Counted from the stretch's first letter, positions 51,758-61,006 are shown. The stretch is 64,000 nucleotides of DNA from DAOPYU01 sp942493245 (GCA_942493245.1 OW818685.1:868001-932000); one strand, 5' to 3'. Program-made: numbers and translations. Notes: generated by a model not told the origin, from the letters alone.

Positions 51758-53788
51758 ATGTTGGGATCGAACTGGCATGTTTTTCGGAGACTGAGTCTGT
51801 GCGTCTGTACGATTTCACTGGTGGTCTCGGGGTGGTGTGCCGAGAGCGTGACTCTCGAATCGTTGTTGGGGGAAATGACGAACCTCGAAGCGCTGACCGA
51901 GATGCCCAAACCGGCTTATACCTGCAAGCAATTCTCGAGTTACGACCAGAAATCCAAAAATCCGGAGGTGTTGACGGATGAGGACTGGTTCGCGAACGGC
52001 GACTGTGGTCAGCATTTGCGTAAAGAGACCCGCAACGGTGCGGACGAGTGGGTGCTGGCGGATGTTGATGGACCTGGCGCGGTCGTACGGTTCTGGTCCG
52101 CCAATCCGAACGACGCCGGGATTTGCCGCATCTATCTGGATGGCGCCGAAAAACCGGCCGTCGAGATGCCGATGACCGATCTGATGGGAGGCGAGACGTT
52201 CCCGTTCGTCAAACCGATCGCCCACACGCTCGCGCGCGGGTGGAACAGTTACCTCCCGATTCCCTACGCCAAGCATTGCAAAATTACGGCGAGCAAGCAG
52301 AATTTCTATTATCAGGTCAATTACCGCACCTATGCTCCGGGGACGGCGGTTCAGACGTTCTCGTTGAACACGGCCGACAGTCTGCGCGATCTGGTCAACC
52401 AGACGGCCAAGGCTCTGGCCGAACCGCTCAAGGCGGCGAAGATGCCGCAAAAGGATGTCAATGAAGTCAAGTACAGCCAGACGGTGGCGCCGGATGAACG
52501 CGTCGAACTGGCTTCGATTCCAGGACCCGCCGCGATCTACAGTCTGACGGTCAAGGTCGGCGAGACGAAAGATATGGCCAAAGCGTTGCGCGGGTGCCTG
52601 TTTGAGATCACGTTCGACGATCAGAAGCAACCCGCTGTCACAGCCCCGTTGGGTGATTTCTTTGGAACCGCGCCGGGAATCAATTCCTTCCAGTCTTTGC
52701 CTTGTGGAGTTGAGGCCGATGGGACGCTTGTCGCGCATTGGGTCATGCCGTTTGGCAAGAGCGCGGTGGTGCGCCTGACCAACCACAGTGGCGCGCCGGT
52801 GCGGATCGAGGGCAAGGTGGTCTCGGCCAAGCGCGCCTGGACGCCCGAGACGTTGTACTTTCACGCGGGGTGGCGTCAGCAGTTGGACATCCCCACGCGC
52901 CCGCGCCAGGACTGGAACTATGTGGCCGTCGAGGGGAAAGGCCGCTTTGTGGGCGGTATGCTGCATGTCGCGAACCCGGTGGTGGCCTGGTGGGGTGAGG
53001 GCGACGAGAAAATCTATGTGGACGGCGAAAAATTCCCCAGTCATTTCGGAACGGGTACCGAGGACTATTACGGTTACGCCTGGTGCGACCCGACCCCGTT
53101 CACCAACGCCTACCACAACCAGCCTCGTTGCGATGGACCGCAGAACTACGGCCATACCTGTGTGAGCCGTTACCACATCATGGACAACATCCCCTTCACC
53201 AAGTCCTTCAAGTTCGATATGGAAGTCTGGCATTGGTCCGAGTGCCAGGTCTCGATGGCCGAGACGTCGTTCTGGTATGCGGACGCGGAGTCGCAGGACA
53301 ACCTCAATGCGCCCGAGGCGAAGGACCTTGTGGTGAAGGAAATACCGGAGAAGATGAAGGTCAAAGGGGCGATCGAGGGCGAGACCATGCGCCAGGTCGA
53401 AGTCGGCGGCGGCAAGGTGGAAACCCAGACGGGCGTGATCGGCGATTGGAGTTCGTTCGCGCAGCTGTGGTGGCAGGAGGGGAAGCCGGGACAGTCTCTG
53501 ACCCTGGGGTTCCCGGTCGAAAAGGCCGGACGCTATGAAGTCCTGGCGGTTTTCACCAAGGCGAAAGATTACGGGATCGCCCAGTTGGAAGTGAACGGAA
53601 AAGCGGCGGGGCAGCCGATGGATTTCTACAACGACAACGTGGTGGCGACCCCTCAGCAATCGCTCGGAACATTCGACCTGAAGGAAGGAGAAAACCTTCT
53701 GAAGGCGACCCTCACGGGTATGAATCCCAAGGCGCTCGATAAGTACATGGTCGGTCTGGATTATGTGCTGTTGAAGCCTGCTCAATGA
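51758..53788 (+). CDS. secreted GH172 (DUF2961) glycoside hydrolase
   Basis: A 676-residue exported enzyme. The ATG at 51758 follows GGGGCAGG. The signal peptide is RRLSLCVCTISLVVSGWCAES. The DUF2961/GH172 core spans about residues 35-490 (YDQKSKNPEVLTDEDWFANGDCG, GGETFPFVKPIAH, GTGTEDYYGYAWCDPTPF with the proposed catalytic Glu, CVSRYHIMDNIPF). A C-terminal beta-sandwich (SLTLGFPVEKAGRYEVLAVF ... GTFDLKEGENLLKATL) follows and probably binds carbohydrate. Characterised GH172 enzymes act on alpha-D-fructofuranosides, difructose anhydride or D-arabinofuranosides. The exact substrate here is unknown. Confidence 0.88.
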   Translation: MLGSNWHVFRRLSLCVCTISLVVSGWCAESVTLESLLGEMTNLEALTEMPKPAYTCKQFSSYDQKSKNPEVLTDEDWFANGDCGQHLRKETRNGADEWVLADVDGPGAVVRFWSANPNDAGICRIYLDGAEKPAVEMPMTDLMGGETFPFVKPIAHTLARGWNSYLPIPYAKHCKITASKQNFYYQVNYRTYAPGTAVQTFSLNTADSLRDLVNQTAKALAEPLKAAKMPQKDVNEVKYSQTVAPDERVELASIPGPAAIYSLTVKVGETKDMAKALRGCLFEITFDDQKQPAVTAPLGDFFGTAPGINSFQSLPCGVEADGTLVAHWVMPFGKSAVVRLTNHSGAPVRIEGKVVSAKRAWTPETLYFHAGWRQQLDIPTRPRQDWNYVAVEGKGRFVGGMLHVANPVVAWWGEGDEKIYVDGEKFPSHFGTGTEDYYGYAWCDPTPFTNAYHNQPRCDGPQNYGHTCVSRYHIMDNIPFTKSFKFDMEVWHWSECQVSMAETSFWYADAESQDNLNAPEAKDLVVKEIPEKMKVKGAIEGETMRQVEVGGGKVETQTGVIGDWSSFAQLWWQEGKPGQSLTLGFPVEKAGRYEVLAVFTKAKDYGIAQLEVNGKAAGQPMDFYNDNVVATPQQSLGTFDLKEGENLLKATLTGMNPKALDKYMVGLDYVLLKPAQ

Positions 53789-53799
53789 AAGGCCATTAA

Positions 53800-54579
53800 A
53801 TGAGTCGGCGTAAGAGAGTGGGAGGCGTGTTGTTCGATTACGGGAACACGCTGTTGCAGTACTGCGATTTCAGTTGGGAGGCATTCGGGGTGCGGGTGGC
53901 GATAGCTGCCCGCGCCCTGGCCGAAGAACTTCGGCGCGACGGGCTGGCCGGGTCCGAGTACAATCCGGACGAATGGGCGCCCGTGTGGCTCACGCACTTG
54001 AAGCAGTTGGAAGAAACGGCGCATCGCACCCGGATCGAGTACGACATTTCGACCGCTCTTCACGGTCTTTTGGCCGAGCGTTTCCCGGGAGTCAACGGAC
54101 GGTGGGACGCCGCGATTGACCGGGCTGTCTATGGGGTGATGCGTCAGGAACTCATCGCGAAACCGGGTGCGGCGCCTTTGCTGTGGGCGTTGAGGCAACG
54201 TGGATTGCGCGTGGGGTTGCTTTCCAATACGCAATTCCGCTCGAAGAATCACCTCGAGGACTTGCAGCGCGATGGATTGACGGAACTGCTCGACGCCAAA
54301 GTCTTCTCGGTGGACTTCGGAAAACGCAAACCGGACCCCGAGATTTTCCGTCTGGCTTTGAAGGAACTGAGAACCGATCCCGAGGAAACGGTCTATGTGG
54401 GCGACAACATCGAATGCGATGTCGAAGGGGCGCGGGCGGTGGGAATGTGGACCATTCTCGTGCGTACCCGCGACAACGTCTCGGTCACCGATCCCGGCGC
54501 GGATGGAATCATTGATGAACTCGAAGAGATTCCCGCGCTGATTGACGCGTTCGATTCAAAATGCGACGCGCGCGAATAA
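53800..54579 (+). CDS. HAD-superfamily hydrolase (IA type)
   Basis: A 259-residue phosphatase-like protein, 11 bp after the GH172 gene. Motif I is GVLFDYGNTLLQ; the second Asp position holds Asn (DYGNT), which occurs in HAD subgroups with altered chemistry. Motif II is LLSNTQF, motif III is KRKPDPEIF and motif IV is VYVGDNIECDVEGARAVG. It closes the PfkB-GH172-HAD operon. A sugar-phosphate substrate is plausible but not shown. Confidence 0.85.
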   Translation: MSRRKRVGGVLFDYGNTLLQYCDFSWEAFGVRVAIAARALAEELRRDGLAGSEYNPDEWAPVWLTHLKQLEETAHRTRIEYDISTALHGLLAERFPGVNGRWDAAIDRAVYGVMRQELIAKPGAAPLLWALRQRGLRVGLLSNTQFRSKNHLEDLQRDGLTELLDAKVFSVDFGKRKPDPEIFRLALKELRTDPEETVYVGDNIECDVEGARAVGMWTILVRTRDNVSVTDPGADGIIDELEEIPALIDAFDSKCDARE

Positions 54580-54675
54580 ACGCCGTGTGTCGGACGATTT
54601 GGAAACCAGTGCCCGAAGTAAACACATTCCCCAGATTTCCGTCTGGGGAATGTTGTTGAAAAAGAGTATTCTCTT

Positions 54676-56074
54676 GAGCCTCTTGCAAAAGTATTGGGCA
54701 AAACGGCGAAAAAGCGGGGCTAATCGTTTCGGGGAGATGATTTCTGAGCGAGAACGCCTGTTCGCTTGCTCTTTACCGCCAAAATCGCCCTTTTTCGCTG
54801 GGGACGGGGCGTGCGATTGCCACTCGGCGGTTTCGCCGTTGATTTTCTCCCTTCCATTTCGATTCGCCCCGGGCCGCTCATCTCAGCAACGCGAAAATTT
54901 GACGGGCCGTCATCGCCACGATCCCGAACATCAGGTGGCACATCACCTTGGCCGCCCCGCGCACCCGCACGAACCGTCCCCCGTAGTTGTCCTTGATGTT
55001 GCTCATCACCCGTTCCGCCGCGCTGCGCTCGCGGTAGCGGACCGCCCGATGCGAATCCATCGGCAACTTCTCGCCGCGGCGCGGATTTTGATCGATGATC
55101 GGCACGTGCCCCAGCCCCTCGCTGAACGCTTTGATTTCGGGCGCGTCGTAGGCCGAGTCCATCAGGTCGTAGAGGTTGGTCAGGCGCTGGCCGGTCATCT
55201 GCGCCAGCGGGATTGCCGCCTGCGAATCGTGCAGCGAGGCGCTCGTCAGAATCGTGCTGACCGGGATGTCGCCGTCGATGCAATCGACGTGCAGTTTGTA
55301 GCCGATCCACGATTTCTTGAAGCCCTTGCTGTCTTTTTTCGAGCCCCGGTCGCAAGCGGTCGGCAGATCCTGGAGGTTTTCTTCGAGCGAGTGCCGGCCC
55401 TGTTGTTCCAGACGGCGCGGCGGCTTGGGCGCCCGCTCCTCGCCTTTCTTCGGACGCCCGCGCCGGGCTTTGGACTTCTGCGGCGCAGACTCTTTGCGGG
55501 CCGCCTTCTCGCGCCCCTGGATCGGCGTGGAGTCTCGGCTGGTATGACCTGCCAACTTCGGCCCGCAGCACTTTTTGACCATCGCTTCGTGAATCGCCTG
55601 CGGCAGAGCGGTGCGGGCGAATTCGTCGAAGGCGCGCGAGAAGGTCGCTTCGCTGGGCAAGTCGGCCCGCGTTTCCCAGCCGCACAGACGCCGCAACGGG
55701 GCGTCAGCGCCGAGCAGATCAAGCAGCGCGCGGGTGGTCGGGCAATTCCAGACGGCCTTGGCCAGAAACGCCAGGACGAGAGGCTGGCGTCCGTGGCGCG
55801 GGCGCCCCATCGGCTTGCGACCGAACGGGCTCATGAATTTCTCGATCGAAGCCAACTCGGCCACCTCGATGAGCGTCTTGTGCTTTTCGCAGAGTTCCCC
55901 CAGCGCTTCTTGCTGGAACGGGAAAAGATGTTGTTGTAGGGTAGTGAACAGTGAGGAGAGAAAGTGCATGATCCGCCATCCCTTTCGGGGTTTGTTAAGC
56001 AAGCGTATGATGCCTTTTTCTCCTCACTTTTTCACCTGAAAATCGAACGACTCAACGACTTTTGCAAGAGGCTC
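54676..56074. mobile_element. intact 1399-bp insertion sequence with TCTT target duplication
   Basis: Terminal inverted repeats GAGCCTCTTGCAAAAGT (54676-54692) and ACTTTTGCAAGAGGCTC (56058-56074) match over 17 bp. TCTT flanks both sides (54672-54675 and 56075-56078). One full-length transposase gene is inside on the minus strand, and about 200 bp of non-coding end sequence lies on its 3' side. The 435-bp element at 2881-3315 has the same ends, so this IS could mobilise it. Confidence 0.93.
54878..55969 (-). CDS. IS4/IS5-superfamily DDE transposase
   Basis: A 363-residue transposase. The start at 55969 is preferred (MHFLSSLFTTLQQHLF); an in-frame ATG at 56002 is possible. The catalytic residues of the DDE_Tnp_1 fold can be placed: Asp in SRDSTPIQG, Asp in LMDSAYDAPEIK, and Glu in YRERSAAERVMSNIK, which fits the Y-2-R-3-E-6-K signature exactly. 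The central Lys/Arg/Pro-rich segment (about residues 160-195) is an insertion common in IS5-like enzymes. No frameshift or internal stop is seen, so it is probably functional. Confidence 0.93.
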   Translation of the reverse strand: MHFLSSLFTTLQQHLFPFQQEALGELCEKHKTLIEVAELASIEKFMSPFGRKPMGRPRHGRQPLVLAFLAKAVWNCPTTRALLDLLGADAPLRRLCGWETRADLPSEATFSRAFDEFARTALPQAIHEAMVKKCCGPKLAGHTSRDSTPIQGREKAARKESAPQKSKARRGRPKKGEERAPKPPRRLEQQGRHSLEENLQDLPTACDRGSKKDSKGFKKSWIGYKLHVDCIDGDIPVSTILTSASLHDSQAAIPLAQMTGQRLTNLYDLMDSAYDAPEIKAFSEGLGHVPIIDQNPRRGEKLPMDSHRAVRYRERSAAERVMSNIKDNYGGRFVRVRGAAKVMCHLMFGIVAMTARQIFALLR

Positions 56075-56103
56075 TCTTGGAAACAGCAATGCGAACAGTT
56101 GAG

Positions 56104-56334
56104 TCTATAAGCCGCAGTTGAGGACGGAAAACGAGTCTTTTGTGCTTATGATATGAGGCAAAAACGGTTTTGGTTCCCTCACCTTCTGGGTGAGGGATTT
56201 GACTACGCCAATCAGGAGATTGGCGATCCCGGCAACCGCTTTCTCCCCATAAAAATGGCCTTTCTGGGAGGGAGGGCGTCTCGCCCGCCTATGAGAAAAG
56301 CCGCGGCAAGGGCGCTTCAACTGCGGTTTTCAGG
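56104..56334. mobile_element. MITE-like repeat, copy 2 (231 bp) with TTGAG target duplication
   Basis: Left end TCTATAAGCCGCAGTTGA (56104-56121) and right end TCAACTGCGGTTTTCAGG (56317-56334) are inverted repeats of the family. TTGAG flanks both sides (56099-56103 and 56335-56339). The interior matches copy 1 at 5511-5737 and includes GCCAATCAGGAGATTGGC and GGGCGTCTCGCCCGCC. It ends 24 bp before the start codon of the large secreted gene, so it replaces that gene's upstream region. It contains no gene. Confidence 0.88.
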
Positions 56335-56358
56335 TTGAGGAAAAGGAGGAAAACCCGG

Positions 56359-59300
56359 ATGCGAAAACTAGTGGCGGTGTTTCTGTTGGGGGCTGTTTGG
56401 CTGATGTGTGGTGGCTGGAAGGGATTCGAGGAGCATGAGGCCGGTCTGCGTGTCTTGATCGAAAAGATCGAGCCGGTTCGCGACCGCGCTCAGGCGGTTT
56501 CATGCCGTGTCCAGATTGAGAATCAGGGACAGGAATCGTTGAGCGGGACCGTCCGCCTCTTTGGCCTGGTGGATTCCCACTGTGCAGGGAACTCCCAGCA
56601 GGATTTCCGGTTGGAGCCGGGAGCGAAAAGCGCCCTCGACTTCCTGGTCGAGTTCGAGCCGCAGGCGCTCGCGGCCCTCTACCCGATCCATGCAAGGGCT
56701 GAGTTCACCGCGCAGGGACAGGCCCGTTCGGTTCACGTGGTCCGGATTGTCGAGACGACGCTCGAGAGAATAAAAAAGACCGGAGACGCATCGGTGTCCC
56801 TGGAACCGCAGACGGTTCCAGACGGTGGGGCGTTGACTTTTTGTGCGTTGCAGGGACGCCAGCGGGCGGCCTGGAACTATTACGACGGTCCGCTCCAGTT
56901 GAAACCCGTGGGGTGGAGTGGGGACGATGAGGTGTCCCGAGCCACCGTGAATTTCACGGAAGTGGTTCGCGGTTCCCGTAAACAGGCGATCGGAATGCAC
57001 CCGGCCTGGCAAGGCGGGGGAGGCCCGGTCTTCTGCGATTATCGGGTGCGTCTGCCGAAGGCCCAGGAAGGGAAGCCGGGCGCGCGCCTGTTGTTTTCCA
57101 ACGCCATCCGCGATTCCACCGAGAAAGAAGGAAAAAGCGACGGCGTGTTGTTCCGGGTCTGGGCCGGTGATCCGGAGGGAAAAAATCTGAAAGTACTCTA
57201 CGAAAAGTTCACGGACTCGAAGGTTTGGGTGGATGCCTCGGTGGACTTGAGCGCCTATGCCGGTCAGACGATTCTGTTGCGATTTGAGAGTCATCCGGGG
57301 CCGAACAAAAATACCAGTTGCGACGCCAGTTACTGGGGCGATCCGGTCGTGGTGGCGGGAGAAGGCGGGCCTTCCGACCTCTTCAAAAAAGAAGTGTTCG
57401 AGGCCGTCTGTCAACGGAATCTGACGCGGGCGCGCGCCCTTCTGGAGGAACGGGAGGCGGCCGATGGAAAAACCGCGTTTCTGATGGGAAAGACTGGAGA
57501 GCGGTTTGCCTTGGTTCTCGAACCGTCGAAACGGGGCATGGTGGACGGGATCGTCTCGCTGGTCGGTCCGAAAGGGACTGTGAATTTCAAGGGTTTCAAT
57601 GTGGATGCGCTCGACGTGCCGGTGCTGCGCTGGCCCAGTCGGATCGGGTCGAAGGGGTTCGAGGTCGTTTCGGAGAATGGGAAGACCCACTATGTCCACC
57701 ACCTGGAACTGGACGGGAAGCCGTTCGATTTGTCGCTTTCGTTCTGGTCCGAGGGGGCGGGTGTCCGGGTGGCGTGGACGTGTTCGGAACATCTGACCAA
57801 TTTCAGTCTGGGCCTGGCGGACCGACTGGCCCCGTCCGTGTATTTCGGCCACGGGTACCGCATCGAATATCCGGAAGCGTTCCAGGCAAGTTTTGGCGGC
57901 CACAACCTCTCGACGAGTCATGTCGGATGCGATTTTGACGGCGGCATGTCGCTTTTGCAGGCGCTGGACGTGCCGCCCACTTCCTTCCAGGTCGAACCGG
58001 CGGAATTCCGTTACGCGTTGCGAAGTTCGGGCAAACAGGGAACCCTGACGTTGGTGCCGGGCGAATCGGGGGCGCTGGATTGCGCGATCCGCTACTGCCC
58101 GCTCTACGACAAAAAGCCCTCCGCCGGGGTCCAACGGTTGGCGGGACGGTTCTGCTTCGACATCTGGGGCGGTTCCTATTCTCAGATCGCCGCGCGCATG
58201 CGCGAGGCGATCCGCTATGGCCTCACCGATTCCTTCCTGACCATCCACGACTGGCAGCGTTGGGGCTACGACTACCGTCTGCCCGACATCTGGCCACCGG
58301 AACCCACGAAGGGAACGGTCGAGGAGGTGCGGGCCATCGGTTCGCTCTGTCGGGATAAGGACATCCTGTGGGGGCTGCACGACAACTACATTGACTTCTA
58401 TCCGGACGCCGAGGGGTATTCGTACGATTCGATTGCCTTCACGCGCGCGGGCGAACCGATCAAGGCATGGCTGAACGAGGGAATCCCGGACGGTGGGGCG
58501 CAATCGTACCGCTGGCGGCCGGACGCGTTCATGCCGGTCCTGCAGCGCAACCTGAAACTCATCAAAGAGGGCGTCGCGCCGACCCATTACTTCATTGATG
58601 TCTTCACGTCCATCGGTTATTTCGATTTCTACGACCGTTCGGGCCGGTTCCACCCGGCCACCGAAACCCGCCAGAAGTGGGGCGAGGCGTTCGCCTGGAT
58701 TCGCGACTTTCTGGGCGCAAACGCCCCGACCACCTCCGAGGCGGGTGACGACCAGTTGACCGGTTACCTCGATGGCGCCGACTGTCAGTTTCTCATGCTC
58801 AGTCCGGAATCGAAACCCTTCGCGCTTCAAATCCGCTGCAAGGACTGGGAGCGCGTGCCGTGGTACGACGCCGTCAACCACAGCCGTTTCATCCTGCATG
58901 GGGTTGGTTACTCGTCGCGCTATCAATCGGACCGCTCGCGGGCCGACCACGGGATTCTGTCGGACGATTACCTCTCCGCCGAGATCCTGACCGGCCACGC
59001 CCTCATGGTGGACGCCGAAGCGTGGGGCCGCCAGGCCGTGCGCAAATACTGGCTGGCGCAAGCCGTGGCGCGCAATCTGGCGCTGCGCGAGATCGTCGGG
59101 GTCGAGTTTGACAAAAGGGACGATGGTCAACCCGACATCCACCGCCAATGCGTGGTGTGGGACAACGGAACCCGAGTTTATGTGAACCGTGGAACCAACG
59201 ACTGGAAGCATGAAAAAGGTTTTGTTCTGCCCCCCAACGGATTCCGGGTCGAGGGAACGGATTGGCTGCGCGCCGGTGTCGAGAAAGCGCAGGACTCCAT

Positions 59301-60117
59301 TTTCGAATATGCGGCAGGCAAAGCGGCTTGGTATTTCAATGCGAGAACCTTTGACCCGGACCGCCCGTGGCCCATTCGTCCGCGGGTCGAAAACTTCCGC
59401 CAGGTGGGCGAGCGTCAGATCGAGTACGATCTGGTGTGGGAGGCGGGCGCGGCGACGCCCGAACCGATGACCGTCTTTGGCCATTTCTACGGAACGAAAG
59501 TGACTCGCGAAGACAAGATCGCGTTTCAGGACGACTACCGGCCAGAACCGGTTACATCGAGTTGGCAGGGAACCGTGCGCAGCCACCGGACCGTCACGAT
59601 CCCGGAGGAGGCCGACGGACCGTATCAATTGGGGTACGGGTTGTACAAACCGGGCGTCCGTCAGTTGAACCTGAGCGGCGTCCGGGTGCCCGGCGTCCGG
59701 AGCGGAGCGATCTGGGTGGGAACCCTCCAGGTGACGCGCCGAGACGACAAGATTGCCGAGATTCTCTGGCAAGTACCCCCGGAACTGCAAACCGCCACGC
59801 CTGCGTTTACAACGAACACAGGCAAATCGCCCGTGGACTTCCGCTGGGCCGAGACGGATGGCGCGTTCCGGGTTTTGTGGCAGAATTCCGGATATCGGGT
59901 GATCCCTCTGCCCGCCAGTCCGGAGTTTGACCTGACGCTCCGGTTGGATGCGCTCCGGGAAGTCAATGCGGCGCGGAAAGAAGTCCGGGTCAAGAGCGTG
60001 GTGGCGCGCGATGCGGAGGAGCGCGAATTGGGCACGGTGGAGTGGCGTGACAAGGACGGGGAAGTGTCCTGGCGCCACGACGGCCAGGCCTTCTGTTACG
60101 ATCTGCTCCTGGAATAG
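56359..60117 (+). CDS. very large secreted protein with glycoside-hydrolase-like (beta/alpha)-barrel
   Basis: A 1252-residue exported protein. The ATG at 56359 has AGGAGG upstream. The signal peptide is KLVAVFLLGAVWLMCGGWKG. Residues about 20-135 are an Ig-like domain. Residues about 140-340 are a beta-sandwich (GVLFRVWAGDPEGKNLKVLYEKF ... GQTILLRFESHPGPN). Residues about 380-590 are a galactose-mutarotase-like beta domain. About 590-880 look like a catalytic barrel, with THYFIDVFTSIGYFDFYD (about 747, candidate catalytic Asp) and TSEAGDDQLTGYLDGADC (about 793, candidate Glu). More beta domains follow. The layout recalls endo-alpha-N-acetylgalactosaminidase-like (GH101/GH129) enzymes, but I do not recognise the family with certainty. 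Confidence 0.65.
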   Translation: MRKLVAVFLLGAVWLMCGGWKGFEEHEAGLRVLIEKIEPVRDRAQAVSCRVQIENQGQESLSGTVRLFGLVDSHCAGNSQQDFRLEPGAKSALDFLVEFEPQALAALYPIHARAEFTAQGQARSVHVVRIVETTLERIKKTGDASVSLEPQTVPDGGALTFCALQGRQRAAWNYYDGPLQLKPVGWSGDDEVSRATVNFTEVVRGSRKQAIGMHPAWQGGGGPVFCDYRVRLPKAQEGKPGARLLFSNAIRDSTEKEGKSDGVLFRVWAGDPEGKNLKVLYEKFTDSKVWVDASVDLSAYAGQTILLRFESHPGPNKNTSCDASYWGDPVVVAGEGGPSDLFKKEVFEAVCQRNLTRARALLEEREAADGKTAFLMGKTGERFALVLEPSKRGMVDGIVSLVGPKGTVNFKGFNVDALDVPVLRWPSRIGSKGFEVVSENGKTHYVHHLELDGKPFDLSLSFWSEGAGVRVAWTCSEHLTNFSLGLADRLAPSVYFGHGYRIEYPEAFQASFGGHNLSTSHVGCDFDGGMSLLQALDVPPTSFQVEPAEFRYALRSSGKQGTLTLVPGESGALDCAIRYCPLYDKKPSAGVQRLAGRFCFDIWGGSYSQIAARMREAIRYGLTDSFLTIHDWQRWGYDYRLPDIWPPEPTKGTVEEVRAIGSLCRDKDILWGLHDNYIDFYPDAEGYSYDSIAFTRAGEPIKAWLNEGIPDGGAQSYRWRPDAFMPVLQRNLKLIKEGVAPTHYFIDVFTSIGYFDFYDRSGRFHPATETRQKWGEAFAWIRDFLGANAPTTSEAGDDQLTGYLDGADCQFLMLSPESKPFALQIRCKDWERVPWYDAVNHSRFILHGVGYSSRYQSDRSRADHGILSDDYLSAEILTGHALMVDAEAWGRQAVRKYWLAQAVARNLALREIVGVEFDKRDDGQPDIHRQCVVWDNGTRVYVNRGTNDWKHEKGFVLPPNGFRVEGTDWLRAGVEKAQDSIFEYAAGKAAWYFNARTFDPDRPWPIRPRVENFRQVGERQIEYDLVWEAGAATPEPMTVFGHFYGTKVTREDKIAFQDDYRPEPVTSSWQGTVRSHRTVTIPEEADGPYQLGYGLYKPGVRQLNLSGVRVPGVRSGAIWVGTLQVTRRDDKIAEILWQVPPELQTATPAFTTNTGKSPVDFRWAETDGAFRVLWQNSGYRVIPLPASPEFDLTLRLDALREVNAARKEVRVKSVVARDAEERELGTVEWRDKDGEVSWRHDGQAFCYDLLLE

Positions 60118-60219
60118 TCCGATTCGCCGGTGTGCAGGACGGGCCGTCTTGGCGGATGGTCTGTCCAACTGGATAGACACTTTTCGTGGAAGTGTGCAAG
60201 CTATTTAACACCTTTTTCT

Positions 60220-60259
60220 GAATGAGGGGAGAGAAGACTCTTTCCCCTCATTCTCTTTT
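60220..60259 (+). terminator. rho-independent terminator of the large secreted gene
   Basis: GAATGAGGGGA (60220-60230) and TCCCCTCATTC (60243-60253) form an 11-bp stem, followed by TCTTTT. It lies 102 bp after the stop codon. Confidence 0.88.
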
Positions 60260-60660
60260 GGACCCGTTAAAATCGTCTATCTCTTTATAATTCAGTGTGA
60301 TCTGACGTTTTCAGGAGCGATGCTGTTCTGAGAAAACAATTCTCGTGTGGAGAGGGTCTGTGTGGATGCAACAGGGGGGATCGGTGAAAAGATGGTCCCC
60401 CCGACAGGGTAAACACCGGATGAAACCGGAAAGTCTGTGGAGTTGAAGTAGTATTTATCTCGCCTATTCTCAATCATCTATAGTTTTTGTTTTTCCGTTC
60501 AGTGGAGCGTTTTCTCGTAAGTCCGGCGACAGGATTGCCACTCGATCCGGGGTAAAGTTGAGGAAAGTGTCCAACGGATTGAGCTCTTTTAGAGGATTTC
60601 CCCGTTCCGGGATGTCCGGATAATTTCAAATATCAATTTATCTCATCTGATATCAATAGT
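60260..60660. other. AT-rich intergenic region, no gene seen
   Basis: This stretch is much AT-richer than the flanks. It contains a TATAAT hexamer at 60286-60291 without a matching -35 at normal spacing, and a TATCAATTTATCTCATC-like promoter-rich segment near 60630-60660. Short frames on the minus strand (60285-60477) have no ribosome site or homology and were not called. Confidence 0.4.
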
Positions 60661-60888
60661 TTGTCATATTAACCGGAGATATTTCTCTCTGGCATGGAAC
60701 CTGCTGTAATAAGGACAGATAAGCGGTACAGCACAAAACCCTTTGCCGAGGCGATTCGGCTGAAAGGCTTCCATAACACCCCTCCTAAGAAAGCGACCAA
60801 CCTTTACCCAAGAGAACAGCCATTACCTTCCAAACAAATCCTTCCATGTCGCGCCGTCCGGTTGTTCGTCGGCGCGACGTCTCTTTTT
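60661..60888 (+). ncRNA. candidate small RNA with its own terminator
   Basis: An AT-rich, promoter-like stretch is followed by an internal hairpin (CCTTTGCCGA at about 60741 with TCGGCTGAAAGG) and by a convincing intrinsic terminator at 60848-60888. No downstream plus-strand gene uses a leader here, and the only plus-strand frame (60694-60936) crosses the terminator. I do not recognise a known RNA family (not SRP RNA, tmRNA or RNase P). The 5' end is a guess. Confidence 0.35.
60848..60888 (+). terminator. rho-independent terminator without an upstream gene
   Basis: GTCGCGCCG (60848-60856) and CGGCGCGAC (60870-60878) form a 9-bp stem, then GTCTCTTTTT. It ends a plus-strand transcript that contains no credible coding sequence. 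Confidence 0.8.
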
Positions 60889-60936
60889 AGCCCCCCTGTT
60901 TTTGAGGTTGAAAAAATTAAGGATGATAAAATGTGA

Positions 60937-60973
60937 GAGTTCCTCATGACAAACCCTTTGTCATGAGGAACTC
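60937..60973 (-). terminator. terminator of the secreted ECF-module gene
   Basis: GAGTTCCTCATGACAAA (60937-60953) and TTTGTCATGAGGAACTC (60957-60973) form a perfect 17-bp stem with a 3-base loop. On the minus strand it is followed by TCACATTTTATC. It lies 33 bp after the stop at 61007. Confidence 0.82.
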
Positions 60974-61006
60974 CAAGAGCCAGAATTACTCGAAAAAACT
61001 CCCGCT

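Noticed and set aside
60360..60460. ACAGGGTAAACACCGG...AAACCGGAAAGTCTGT resembled a cyclic-di-GMP (GEMM) riboswitch
   Set aside because: The paired helices and the conserved second-loop tetraloop receptor cannot be drawn, and no downstream gene would be controlled.
60694..60936. An 80-codon plus-strand frame
   Set aside because: It runs straight through a strong intrinsic terminator, has no ribosome site and shows no protein-like composition.
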